This document shows positions 22,632 through 35,643 of a stretch of DNA of 64,000 nt, piece by piece. The stretch comes from Hevea brasiliensis. Lineage: Eukaryota; Streptophyta; Magnoliopsida; Malpighiales; Euphorbiaceae. The position numbers were made by a program, and so were the translations under genes. The notes under the pieces are model-generated. The model did not search any database. It had not been told where the DNA came from and saw only the letters and a list, made by a program, of their open reading frames with translations. The stretch is taken from positions 56,274,773 to 56,338,772 of the forward strand of contig NC_079495.1 of the NCBI RefSeq assembly GCF_030052815.1, in the 5' to 3' direction. The first letter of the stretch is position 1. Every line of letters starts with the position of its first letter.

Positions 22632-25600
22632 TGTCACACCTTACCCTCTGTAAGGCATAACATGATCCGTAGTATACCTAATGAATTACCAACTCCGTCT
22701 CGATAACCCATTAAATACACTACAAGGGATTTTAAAACTTTTCTTACTTCTTTTACGATGGTGAGCACTATTTACAGTGTTAAAAACTTTGGTGAACTGA
22801 GGTGAAACAACTAACTCATTTGATTTATTTGGAATTTCAGTAAAAATTTTGGCAAGGTGCCATCTGTATTTTAGATAAAGCAGTTCTTGAGAAAACACTT
22901 AAAAGCACTTCTATAATTTTCCAAATCTCAACTTCAATACATTTCTCAACACCACAATGCATCAACTCAATTCCATAGAAATTTTTCAAAGTCTGAGATA
23001 AGGAAATATAATACAACTTTTACAATCCAAAACACTCATAATTAATTTACAACTTCAAGTACAATTTAATTTAATTTACAAGCTCAAAACCAAATACAAT
23101 ATGTACATACGATGTCATACATTCTGATTACAAAAAGCAAAAGCGGTATACTCAATATACTGTAATCCCTCATTTGGATGTATATGCAGCCTAGTCATCG
23201 CCTGTCTATCTCTCTACCTGCGACAGCAATAAAAAGCTATCGCTGAGACAATGTCTCATTGGTGCACAACTTTAACCAAATACTATTTAAATCACAATTC
23301 ATAAATCATGTAAATAGTGGATACTTAAAACCATAGTCAAATTTAAGACAATAAATGTCAATAAGAATTTAAACTCCATTTATCAATATCACAATAATTT
23401 TCCATAAGTCGATCAGTTTGAATTCAAAAGATGATATGTCAATGAGAGTTTAAAATCCATTTCACAATCTCACAATACACATCAAGAATCACACACGACT
23501 TAATCATGATCCATAATTCAATTTATCCCAAAAGCCGATGGCTAATGAGGTATTCAATTCATCCCAAAGTCGATGACTAATGAGGAATAACATGGCTAGC
23601 TAGCAAAAATATGAGTACTCATTCTATTCGTCCTCAACAGCACACACCTCAACACTTCAGCAGAGGGAATTCAATTCATCCCACTAGACAAGCTAGAGAG
23701 GAATACAATCAATATACATGATAGCCGTGGTTTCAAACCAATTCGCTGCTTTTCAATCAATAAGTATCCATCAATGTCATTCAAATAGTTTTTCACAGTT
23801 TCAAACCATTCACAATATTTTTCAATCAATAAGTGTCCATCAAACACATTTCCACAATTTAAAACAATGATATACAAGCATCAATATTTATTTCCATTGA
23901 AAATAATTCAAAAGAAACAGCTTGTTGTGCACAAACCTCGATATTTGTCTCCTGGTCTTGACTCAGATTTCTTTCCCTTTTTGAGTCCTTGTTAATCGAG
24001 AAACACAATTTGAAGTGTTTCATACCAAATTAAACTATCTCTATCGATGGGGTTTGGTAAATAATGCAATCAACTCAATTATTCGCTTAATCACCTCATA
24101 TACCGACCCTCGATGCGTTTTAGGTAAATTAGGTTTTAGTGTCGTTAATATGTCACACTCGATAGGGTTTTAGGTTTGGTATGTTTTACCAAAGTCATTT
24201 CCTCGCTTAGTGCATTTTAATGCAAATTGCTGGATTTCGGAACACTGGTTTGACCTAACCGAACGATCTAGTTCCCTCGGTTTTCGGGTCTCGGTCGAAA
24301 CTACAAACGTGTAGATCTAGGTCTTATTGCACGCGTGCAAAATTTCAGGTCAATCCGAGTTAAGTAGACCAAGTTATGGTCATTACACTCTTGCTGGTCA
24401 AATGGTACCATTTTAGGTCAATTTTAGGTCAAAGTGGTCAATTCTGGTTCGCCGCTTTTGGACCCGAACTTGTGCAAGTTGTTTGACTTGCTTATGGTCA
24501 TTTCTGGGCTTTGGTGTCTTCATAAGACTTGTAGGTATGGGTCTTAACTATTCTTGGTCAAATTTCAGGTCAATTGACCTGGTTTGAGTGAGTTATGGCC
24601 TAAACACTCACTGCTGCCCAATTGGTCATTTTTCAGGTCCTAATTGCATCTAATCCGAATTGGTCAAATTTTTAGGTCACCTTGCAAGCAGAATTTTGGC
24701 ATGGTTTCTCAATGAAAGTTGGCACATTTTGTGCCTAGTTTCACCTCAAATTGGTCTCATACTAATTAAGGTTACACATTCAAGGTTATAGGCCAAAATA
24801 TACACTGCCCTTAATATGCATTACACACCCCAACTTCAAACACACACTTACCTTTGCAAGGTTTACTTCCATACCCTACCAAACTGTTTTGGCACATTAC
24901 CAACAACATTTTCTACATAACATTAGCATTATTTTGGGCAGATTCCAATCACCCTCAACACACCAAATATCATTCACAATTACAATTTCTAAGTACCATT
25001 ACAAACACACCTAAACATTACAAACTTTACATACACTTTACAATGTAAATTGACATACATATCATCAATCCTTCTAGGTCAATATGCTGCCCACACTCCC
25101 TTCAATATACACCATTATTCAAGTGTCCACAAGCTGCCACAATTCATTCATCAACATCACATTGCCGTACCATATGCCAATTCCCATCAAAGTGCATCAT
25201 TCACCATATATACATGCATTAAATCACTAGGTTACTAAATCACCATGATTAACATTATTTCTCATCAATTATATACACAAATACCTCATCAAAAACGTGA
25301 CCCATGGCTGTCCAAAATGGCAACAACAATAACCCTTCAAACTCAAAATTTTCCTTCACCAAACCAATACCCATAACATAAACATAAACTTTAACAAAGA
25401 ACTTCTCAAAAATGCAAACTTACCTTTAATTGTAAATTGCTAAACCTTCACCAAACTTCCCAAAATTGGTATCAATACCTTCCTTGTGATGTGTAGACAA
25501 ATTTTAGTGAAGAACACTAAGTGAATGGAGTTGAAATGGAAGGAGGGATCAAGCTTGCATGAAAATTTACAAGGAGTTTTCTCTCCTTCATTCACGGCTT

Positions 25601-26296
25601 GGATGGTAAATGAAGAAGATGAAGTGGCTGCTGGACATAGTGGACTTACATCAGCCCCATAATGTGTTTATTTTATTCCCTTAGTGGTCCACTTACTCTA
25701 ATTAATTCATATTATAAGTTACTTTCACTTAATCCACATTTAACCCATTATTTCCACTATTTATTTTAGGTACCATCAAATTAATTTTTCATTTCATTTT
25801 CTAAGTGTAATACTATTTATTTTTAATGGACATTTAGGTCAAAAGACAATTCGGGATGTCAAATGACCATAATGCCCTCGTCGTGGCTTTCCGATTTTTC
25901 AGAATAATCGTATTTTGTCTGTTTTTCGATTTCTCACTTTTCTTTGTACTAATTATTTAATTTTTCTTTGATCTTTCTAATGATATTTACTCTTCAACAA
26001 TGGTCTATTTAAGTCCTAAAAATGTTTCCCAGGGTTCCCCGCAGTCCAGGGTTAGTCAACGGTCCACGCCGTGACTTCCCGGTGCGGTCACCCATCGCTA
26101 GGTTTCCCGGCTCGTTTAACTTGATCACATTTCTTTGCTATGATTTTTCTTTGTTTTTCTTGTGTTTTCTTTTCTTGTATTTCATTATTTTATGTCTCCT
26201 CACTCATATCGAAGTACGGTTCTAGGCATCCTAGCTGTCCGGACAACACTGGTCACCGGAGCAGCAGAACGCACTACCGAACTTTGGGGTGTTACA
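22632..26296 (-). repeat. Element F LTR 2 (5' LTR), type 2
   Basis: It starts TGTCACACCTTACCC and ends GGGGTGTTACA, 3665 bp. Long stretches match LTR 1 base for base, while 22632-23300 shows clustered small differences, mainly at CTG or CAG positions of the other copy. Confidence 0.93.
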
Positions 26297-26880
26297 CTAT
26301 CTCCCTTCCTTAGCGGCTTAATCGAACAAATTCCTTCTCATATTCGCCACCGATACCTCTCGCCAAAGTTAATAAACTCTCTTCTTCTCTCTTCCGTATA
26401 CAAGACCACATATTTCTTCTTAAATTCGGAGAGAAAAAGTTCCAAGTTACAAATTTGCACTTCATCGACACGTTGTCCCACCATTCATATGCATCGTCTT
26501 GCAGCAGAGATACAGCAGATTCCAAGTTTTGCTCTGGAGTGCAATGGAGTTGTTTTAGAATTCTGCCTGTTCTGTTCAACCAATTTTCGGCTGCAACAGA
26601 ATCATCTTCTCTCTTACCGTAGAAGTCCACTGCTCCAAACTTTCTTAGCCTTTCCAGGTGTGATTTCTGCTGTGGAGCTGGTGGTGGTGGTGGTGGTGCT
26701 GGCATTACTCCGGCCATTTGTCTAAAGAAATCGGCCATTTGCTGGAACATGGCCTGTGGAGGCCGAAAGGTGCTCGCTTGAGCCGGGCGAGTGTTCTCCC
26801 ATGCCCCCAGTCTCAGCTGCTGCAGGTGGAGCATGACTCTCCACTTCCTCCTCCACTGCTCTCTGTGATGAAGTGTCCAT
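26297..26880 (-). pseudogene. Element E gag, 5' part
   Basis: The start codon is at 26880. The reading follows A and C gag: EEEVESHAPP-like N-terminus, MFQQMADFFRQMAGVMP, a run of Pro, LERLRKFGAVDFYGKRED, LHCTPEQNLE and DDAYEWWD. Frameshifts near 26450 and 26350 interrupt it before the F insertion at 26297. It belongs with 13536-14199; no protease, RT or integrase remains in this element. Confidence 0.85.
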
Positions 26881-26990
26881 ATCCTATTCAAAGTAAGAAA
26901 GACAAATAGATCTGCATTAGTGTCACCTCGACTCTTACAAATGCAATGCATGGTATGGACTCAATCTAGGCCCAGAAACACCTAAACCGT

Positions 26991-27002
26991 GCTCTGATAC
27001 CA
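26991..27002 (-). promoter_or_regulatory. Element E primer-binding site (tRNA-iMet)
   Basis: The minus strand reads TGGTATCAGAGC, a perfect 12-base match to the initiator tRNA-Met end, five bases from LTR 2. Confidence 0.93.
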
Positions 27003-27007
27003 CTAAC

Positions 27008-30000
27008 TGTGACACCCCTTACCCGACTACAGTGTCGCCGAGCAAGCAATGCCACTCAGTGTGCCGGAGCACTCTATTTTATCCTAATTAATTTTTATCA
27101 TAATTTTGAATATAACTTGTGAAATATAATTCATTTTAAGCCATTTATCGAAATTTTTATTTATTTGAGGTTCCGAAAATTTTAAAGAAAATCCGGCAGA
27201 ATACCGGCTAAAAATGGAGAAAACCGTTCTTCGGAACCTGTGAAAAATACTTCCTATATTCATATTCAATCATCTCAATTCCATTTATCAAAATCTCAAC
27301 ATTTTTCAACCATTCATTTCTCAATCATTCATCACATGTGATAATCATATATAAATTACAGATACACATTCACTTTTCCATTTATAAACATAATTCTCAT
27401 TATTTACATGAACATCAAATTACATTTCATAAGTTCATTTACACATGAGAAAATAAAATCAATTACAAAATACCAAAATGACACCTAGTGTCCTACCAAT
27501 GCACTGCAGACGGTGAGGTGACACAGACACTATGCAGAACTGTGAACGGCCTTACCCAATCTATGGTCTACTGGGCCCTCTGTCCAAATCTTCAGTACCT
27601 ACGCGTTGCAAAAGCGACGCGCTAAGCATAAAGCTTAGTGGTGCCAATAATACAAGAAAATATAATATGCAAATAAAAATCATAATTTCTTAGCCATTGT
27701 GTTCATAAGAACTGAATAATTACCAACTTAATGTTTAGTCGAGGGCTAATTACGTTTTATGATATTAACTTCTTCATGCATTTTGTTAATTATTTTCTTC
27801 ATGATCTTGAGTTTCTTTCTATTCTATCATAATCATTCCTGATATTTAATTTTCGTATTTTCTTTAACAATCAGTTCAATTACAGTTATACTTTTCCATG
27901 CCCAAGTAACCTATACTGAACGATCGGATCGATAACGAAGTCGTTGGCACCGACACCGCGTGTCTCGGGCCGTCATACTATGGGACGCAGAACGCCAACC
28001 ACGATAAATCGGTATGGCTAAAAGCCATGATATCACATAATCGGGCATAAAAGCCATGAATACGGGCATAAAAGCCATGAATACGGGCATAAAGCCATGA
28101 ATACAGCATAAAGCCTTTCGCAGATCGCTAAAACAATACCCTATTGGCATGCCAAACTATCCAATCCGACACACATGTCTAGGCAATACAAGGGCACATA
28201 ATATCATTAAATGTTCATAAGTTTTATTATTTCATTTTATGTTCCAATTATCGTTCATAGTATTTTAATTTTATTTATAGTAGAAGCATAAATCTTCAAA
28301 TCTCATTTTTATATAATTTATGCATTCATCATACCATTCACGTTGATTGCAATTTACATCAATCGATTTTCATGTACCATTTGTACATCGAAATATTTCC
28401 ATTTCTCTCATGATGAGAGCAATTAACCAATTTACACATCCATGTGATTCATCTAATCATTACAATATTTATATGAATTAGTATTCACATTATTACCTCT
28501 CATGTACCAATTTTTGTACAAGGTATTATAATCCTATTTGAAACAAAGACGTAAATCCTAATGATAACTTTATCTCATTTATACTCTAAACAATCCATTT
28601 GTGTTAATTACAATTTATATTTCAAGTTGTATTACTTATGTAATATGTGTCATTTTGTTTACTATTCACCTTACTAGTCAACCAAAATGTTGACTTTTTC
28701 ATACACAATAAATTTATTGAACCTAAGTTCTCAAAGATACCACATTTTGCATTTAAGACTTGTTGGAATAAGTCAAAAATACCATTTCCAAACTTAAAAC
28801 CAAGAGGGCAGAATTTTCAGTTTTTGTGACCCAACTTTACTGTTCCATTAAGCCCTGTTGCAGTGGGAATTTGAGGAAATGGTAAACATGAAAGTTGTTC
28901 CTTATTTTGTCTAGTTGAATTTCCTTTTTTGAATCACTCCATTTGGAGTTTTGTAGCTCCAGATATGGTCCAAAAACCACAGCTGGCCGGATTGCCAAAC
29001 TGCAAAATTGACCATATCTACAGTAACATGAACAGTGACTGCCACTGCCATTTGGGTTAGGTTCTGGTCATAATTTGGGGTAAGTTTCTTCATGAAAGTT
29101 GTTTGTCTATGTCTTAACTTGTTGCTGTAAAAATTTCAGGTCAATTGACCATATCTACAATGAGTTATGGCCAAATGAACAGTTTTATTTGGTCATTTCT
29201 GCAGGTGCTGTTGCAGGGTATCCGGATTGGGGCCAACTTTTGGTCCTCTTGCTTTGGTCTTTTGGGCATAGTTTCTTCAGCAAAAATGTGCCATTATAAG
29301 CCTAGTTTCATGTCCAATTGGCCAAACACCAATTGGACCTACACAGCCAAAGTTATGGCTGTGTAAGTGGACTGAAATTTTAGTCACTCTGCTGCTATCT
29401 TTAGGCAGCCTACACATTCACTTGGCTATGCTATATTTCAGTCCAAATTGTGGTCAACTTACCTAAAATGGTCACTAATTGACCCTTAAAATATTCTCTA
29501 ACAATTTCCTAAGCCAAGTCAAATTTTCACTCTTAAAACCCTAGCTCAAATTCAAGGGTTACACCAATTACCTTAGTTAGCATACCAATTCATTATACTT
29601 GTGTATATGTACCTTAAACATCATTTCTAATCCACTCTAAGTCCAACAAAACACTCATTTATATTCCTTCAATAGGGCTGGCAAAATTCATGGCATTCAT
29701 ACACATAATTTTTATTCATTTTAGTTACAATTCCTTACTTATTTCAAGTCCCTTAACATAGAAATAAAGAGCTTTAGGTGTATATATGCACTAACCTTTA
29801 AGTGGCAGATTTTTCCCAAGCTAAAACTTCACTTTCCTTCACTTTCTAGGCTGCCAAAAGGTTATGCAAGGTGTAAGAATAAATTTTAGTGAAAGGGGTA
29901 GGAGGAATTATGGTGAAAAGAGGAGAGAAATGAAGCTTTGGTTGAAAATCAATGGAGGTTTGGCTATGGAATTTGAGAGCTACGGGTGAGCTTTGTGAAG

Positions 30001-30662
30001 GTGAGGGCTGCTGGAATTTTAGGAGCTTTTGTTGTATTCTTATACATATTTTATTAGTTAATTTAAGTGTTGACTAAATGTGATTGGTGGGTAAGTGTTT
30101 AATGACATCATATGATGTCATAATTGGTATTTTCTTCCATTTTTTTTTCTTCTCTTCTCTACTCATTTTCACTTTAATTTTTGGTAATGTTTCTTCATAT
30201 TTTATGTCATAATAATTATTTACTCAACTGGACAAGTCGGCCAAAAATCACCTCTGAAGGCGAAATGACCAAAATGCCCTCCGTTTAGCTTAACGGGTCA
30301 AAATTGTCTGTAGCGATTGAAAAAATTTTCTAAATATTTTATTGGCATTCTAATGCCATAGGAACCTCAATGACCCTTATCTGGAGTCCCAATAATTATT
30401 TGATGAATTTTTCCCCGGGTCTAGGGCTCCTCGTTGCGAGAACCGCAACTTCCCTCTGGTTACCCATCGCTTGGGCACCGGCTCGTTTAACTCGGTTGTA
30501 TTTTATTTCTAAAATTTTTACTAAATTTTTCTTGTTAATATTTGAGTTAATTATGGTTCCTGACTTTAGTTTAAATATTTTTCCGGACGTTCTAGCTGTC
30601 CGGACCGACACCGGTCACCGGAACAGTAGAATGTACGGAGTTGCTGCTGGGAGGGTGTTACA
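27008..30662 (-). repeat. Element E LTR 2 (5' LTR), type 1b
   Basis: It starts TGTGACACCCC and ends GGGTGTTACA, 3655 bp, and matches LTR 1 closely. Differences cluster at 27915-28015, where GACTGGACTGG in LTR 1 appears as GATCGGATCG. It holds the hairpins at 27622-27638 and 30433-30449. Confidence 0.93.
28043..28117. repeat. 21-bp minisatellite in E LTR 2
   Basis: Three copies of the GGGCATAAAAGCCATGAATAC unit (the third 20 bp) plus a partial copy; one unit more than in LTR 1. Confidence 0.9.
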
Positions 30663-32317
30663 TTTATGGAAAACATCAATTTATTTGAGGTTTCACAAAT
30701 TTTATAGAAAATCCAGTAGAGTACCGGCTAAAAATGGAGAAAACTGTTCTTCGGAACCTATGAAAAACACTTCCAAAATTTTCTATCATTCCCAAACTTC
30801 ATTTCATCAACAATGTCTCAATATTTTTTAACAATATTTCCATTTCTTATTCATTCATTTCACATAATATTCATATACAAGTAATAAATAAATACTCAAT
30901 GTTCCATTCATAAACACAATTTCCACTATTTACATTAATATCAAAATACATTATATAAGTCTTAATTATACATGAGAAAATAAAAGTTTGATCACATAAT
31001 ACCAAAATGAAACCTAGTATCCTACCAATGCACTGAAGACGGTGAGGTGACACGGACACTATGCAGAGCTGCAGATGGTCTCACCCAGTCTGTGGTCTAC
31101 TGGGCTCTCGATCGGTCTCTCCAAAACCTACGCGTGGTAAAAAGCAACAAGCTAAGCAATATTGCTTAGTGGTGCTAATAATAAAATAAAAAGAAATAAC
31201 ATAAAATAAATATGCAGTGCTTGTTCTGATGTCTTATGCAGACAATTTTTCGATCATTATTAGTAATCTTATTTATTTTGTATTTGTTATATTCATAATT
31301 TCATTAAATTTATCCACTTCCATTTTTAGTTGCCCAAGTAACCTATATTGGATGACTGGACTGGATAAACAGGTAAACTAGCACTGGGTATCAAGTACCT
31401 CGGGCCGTCATACCATCGGTCACATATGTATCTCTCGGTGTGCACCAGAATAGCTAATGAGCTGTAATAAATATTAGGCACAAGGCCAAGTATCAACACA
31501 ATGTCAGAATGACTAAAAGCCATAAAATCACAAAATGGCATAATGCCATGTGCAGTACTGCTAACTGAACTATTGGTATGCCAACTTATCCAACCAATCT
31601 TGCTAGGTGTACTAGGGCATGTTACACTTTTAAATTGTACAATTCTTGAAATTTAAGTTTATGTGTTACTATTCATTTCATTAGTCAACTAAAATATTGA
31701 ATTTTGCATAGACAATAGGTAGATTGGTTCTAATACTCCCAACATACCACATTTTACATTCTAAAATTGTTGGTATTGGTTTCCAATACCATTTCTAAGC
31801 TTAATGTTAGTTGTTTAAAATTTTCAGATTTCAAGCCTTGTGTTTACTATTCAATTGGTCATTTTTACAGTATGAATTTGGCAAAGTTGTCTCCATGAAA
31901 GTTGTTCCTTATTTTCTCTAGTTACATTTCCTTTTTTAAATCACTCCATTTGGAGTTTTGTAGCTCAAGTTATGGCCTAAAAACCATAATTGGCCGGATT
32001 GGACAGAATCCAAAATTCTGGACAAAACTGGTTCTGCCAGATTTGGTAACCTAAGTTTGTTTGGCAAATTGACTAGGTTATGGTTAGAATTTGGATTTGT
32101 GTTCTCCATGAAAGTTTTAGGTCTATGTCTCAGCTTTCTGCTGGTAAAATTTCATGTCAATTGGACCTTTTTACACTGAGTTATGACTAAATGAATAAAT
32201 AATGTTCATTTGGTCATTTTGCCCAGGCAGACTGCAGGTCACCCGGATTAGGGCAATTTTTAAGCCAACTTGGTTTGGCTTTCTGGGCAGGATTTCTTCA
32301 CCAAAGTTGTGCCATTA
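30663..32317 (-). repeat. Element A right (5') LTR, second part
   Basis: After E ends, TTTAT (30663-30667) repeats the target site and A's LTR resumes. It aligns with A's left LTR from 2396 on. It includes hairpin CTAAGCAATATTGCTTAG (31152-31169) and the first two of the ~200-bp units, then is cut by G at 32318; CATTA at 32313-32317 would be G's target site. The rest of this LTR should lie beyond the window. Confidence 0.85.
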
Positions 32318-35300
32318 TGTAGCACCCCTCACCCGACTACAGTGTAGCTGAGCAAGGCATGCTACAATCGGTGCTGGAGCACCCTAACTTATCTTACTTT
32401 ATTTTTTTTAAATAATTTTGAATTCATTTAATTTAATATCATTTATTTTTCGATGGAGAAACCAGCGGACTTTCCCCTATTTTATTATTGTTTGGCGTAT
32501 TTCAATATTCACCTGTTTGAAATTCAACAATATTTCCAAAATAAAATCTTATCCATGCTAATCATAATTCTCTCATCAATCATTATCATAATTTTCTCAT
32601 ATTTCAAATCTCATCCACACATTTCAATTTCATAATCATTTCCATACATTTCCATTCATACTCAATTCATATGTAAACATTCTCAAATTACATAAGCAAA
32701 ATTTTCAAATTTCCTTAATTTACATAATTTACAAAATAATTACAAATTTCATAATTTACATGATATATAAATTAATTACATATGAAAAAGCTAATTAATT
32801 AATTTATATCGCATTCCTATTAATTACCTCTTCATAATATACATTACAATACAATATCTAAGCATTTTATACAAAATATAAAATATGATCTATACGAGCC
32901 CTATCTACATGCATTGCTGAGGAGGTGACAACCTTAAATACTTCAGACACTTCTGCAGATCTGGACTCAAAAAAAATCTTAGTCAAAGTACCTGCGCGAT
33001 GAAACAAATCCATCGTGCTAAGCATTGCTGCTTAATGGTGCAATAATATAACAAGAAAATAAAATATACAAATAAAGAAAGAACGAAGCATAATTTGAAT
33101 ATTTAAGAATCATTTTAATTTAATACAATGTGTCTAAATTTAATTATCTTTTGTTCTAATTTGTTTCGCTTTGGAAGCGTTTGATTCCTAAATTCATAGT
33201 GATAATGTACAATATACAGAATTAATAAAAATACTCAGTTTATATTCATATGGCAATAGAAGGTACACTTAAAATATTTAGTTAAGTTATACCTATTTTT
33301 GCAACTCTTTTATCATTTTACTTAACAATTTTTATGTAGTTTGGATCATTTCATAATTCTAACAAATTTTTTTGAAGTCTTATTAACTCATTTATTTGAT
33401 TTTTAATATTTTTAATTACTAATAGTCTTAATTTATTTCAATAAATTACACTGCCCAAGTAACCTACGACAAGTTGACTAAACTGGATAATGGGTCGTTG
33501 GCACTGGACACCGCGGTGCCTCGGGCCGTCATACCATGGGACACAGAACGTCAACCACGTATGCAGTCAATATGGCTAAAAAGCCATGATAACACAGAAT
33601 CGGGCATAAAAGCCATGAATGTTGGCATAATGCCATGAATGCAGGCATAAAGCCATGAATATGGGCACAAAGTCATGAATACAGGCATAAAGCCTTTCGC
33701 AGTACTGCATTTGGAGTTTTGTAGCTCAAGTTATGGTCATTTTACCATAACTAGCCGGAGTGACCTGTACCCAGATTTTCTGGGCAATTTGGTTCTGCCA
33801 AATTTGGTGACCTAAGTTTGGTTGCCAATTTGACTAGGTTATGGTCAGAATTTGGATTTTAGCTCTTCATGAAAGTTTTAGGTCTATGTCTTCTGCTGGT
33901 AAAATTTCAGGTCAATTGGAACTTTCTACACTGAGTTATGACCAAATGACTAAACACTGTTTATTTGGTCATTTTGCCCAGGCAGACTGCAGGTCACTCG
34001 ACTTAGGGCAATTTTTAGGTCAACTTGGTTTGGTTTTCTGGGCAGGCTTTCTTCACAAAAGTTGTGCCATTATGTGTCTAGTTTTATGTCCAATTGGCCT
34101 TGCACCAATTGAACCTATACAACTCCATTTATAGCTGCCCAAACCTGCTGGACTCATAACCAGTCTTGCAGGTCACCAAGGGCAGCATGCCTAAACTCAA
34201 CTCCAACATTCTTGCTCACTTCATTTCCTAATCAAACCTAGCCAAATGGTCACTAATTGACCATTAAAACTTTAGTTTATGTCCATTTTCATCCACCACT
34301 AAAATTAAATTTCAAAACCCTAACCCTAATTGACCAAGCCTCCAATTCATGCATCTTACTCCTAATTTGCTATACTAATCATATAATTTATACTAGGGGT
34401 AGCTAATATGTCACTTTAAATCAAAGAATTCTCCTAACTCTAACTTATGTCAAGGCTGCCAAAATTTCATGGAACATAACCATGCCTCATTAATTCAATT
34501 TTATCAAATTTTCAACTTAACTTAGCTCAAATTCATGATTAGAAAGATGTAAAAGCAAAGAATATGGCACTAACCTCTTTGGTGATTTTCTAAGCTTGTT
34601 CACACCTCACTTTCTTTCACTTTCTCTTCTTCTAATTGCTGCCCAAGTCTTGCTCTAGTGGTAAGGGAAATTTTTAGTGAAGGGAGGATAAGGTTTTGAG
34701 GTGGTTTGGTAGAGATTTGGAAGCTTGGGTGGAGTTTTTAATGGTGGAAGGGTGTGGGAAGTGAGTTACGCTGGAAGAAGGAAGAAGAAGCAGATTGTTT
34801 CTTCAATTTTTCTGTCCATTTTACTCATTTTAAATGGTTTATGGACATGTGTCACAATGTGATTGGGTGAGAGTGCTTAGTGACATAGCATGAGGTCAAA
34901 ATTGCAATTTTAATTCATTTTCTTTTCTTTTCTTTGCTACTCATTTTCAATTTAATTTTTAGCAATATTTATTCATATTTTGTGTCATAATAAATGTTTA
35001 CTTAACTGGACAAGTCGGCCAAAAATCACCTTTGAAGGCGAAATGACCAAAATGCCGTCCGTTTGGCTTAACAGACTAAAATTGTCTGTACCGATTGAAA
35101 AATTTTTTTAAGCATTTCCTTGGCATTCTAATGCCATAAGAACCTCAATGACCCTTCTCTGGAGTCCCAAAAATTATTTTATAATTTTCTCCCGGGTCTA
35201 GGGCTCCTAGTTGCGAGAATCGCAACTTTCCATTGGGTTACCCATCGCTAGGGCACCGGCTCATTTAACTTGGTTGTATTTTATTTCTAAAATTTTTCCT

Positions 35301-35440
35301 AAATTTTTCTTATTAATATTTGAGTTATTTATGACTCCTCACTCCAGTCTAATTATATTTCTAGATATTCTAGCTGTTCGGACCGACACTGGTCCCCAGA
35401 ACAGTAGAATGTAAGTAATTGCTACAGTGAGGGTATTACA
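32318..35440 (-). repeat. Element G LTR 1 (3' LTR), type 1b, with internal deletion
   Basis: It starts TGTAGCACCCCTCACCCG and ends GGGTATTACA, 3123 bp. At 33708/33709 it jumps from CGCAGTACTGC to ATTTGGAGTTTTG. In D these two points are about 1.1 kb apart (54635 and 55750), so G LTR 1 carries a deletion of that size. Hairpin GTTGCGAGAATCGCAAC is at 35210-35226. Confidence 0.87.
33602..33697. repeat. 21-bp minisatellite in G LTR 1
   Basis: Four diverged units of the GGCATAAAGCCATGAAT type and a partial fifth, the longest of the five arrays. Confidence 0.85.
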
Positions 35441-35455
35441 ATTCTTCCCCTCTAA
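35441..35455 (-). promoter_or_regulatory. Element G polypurine tract
   Basis: The minus strand reads TAGAGGGGAAGAAT next to LTR 1, the same AGAGGGGAAG core as in C and D. The next 190 bp (35456-35643) is AT-rich untranslated sequence with nothing recognisable. Confidence 0.85.
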
Positions 35456-35643
35456 TTTAAATTTCGTCCTCGAAATTTACTGGGTGTTTTGGGTTATGAG
35501 ATAATTCTTTTACCTTTCTATTGCTCCCTCTGTCTACTTTTTTTATATATATGGTACTATTTAGTCTTTTTAAATCTATCATTATACACTTAGGCATATG
35601 ATAAGGGAAAGATACTTTACCTCAAATTCACATTTGGGGCTTC

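Larger units (their letters stand above)
14200..26296 (-). mobile_element. Element F: full-domain type-2 chromovirus inserted in E gag
   Basis: LTRs at 14200-17884 and 22632-26296 flank gag, protease, RT, RNase H, integrase and chromodomain remnants on the minus strand. CTATC duplications lie at 14195-14199 and 26297-26301. The LTRs share an ~870-bp stretch with no visible difference (16191-17066 against 24601-25476), so the insertion is recent, yet the coding region is full of frameshifts. Confidence 0.93.
9837..30662 (-). mobile_element. Element E: gag-only chromovirus derivative, split by F
   Basis: Two LTRs (9837-13471 and 27008-30662), a tRNA-iMet primer-binding site, a polypurine tract and flanking TTTAT duplications (9832-9836, 30663-30667) define the element. 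Without F the internal region is only about 1.4 kb and holds gag alone, which matches the plant class called TR-GAG. It was inserted 160 bp into A's right LTR. Element F later split its gag at 14199/26297. Confidence 0.92.

Noticed and set aside
26162..26725. 187-codon open frame on the plus strand
   Set aside because: It runs from F's LTR end into E gag and is antisense to gag; no domain or codon pattern supports it.
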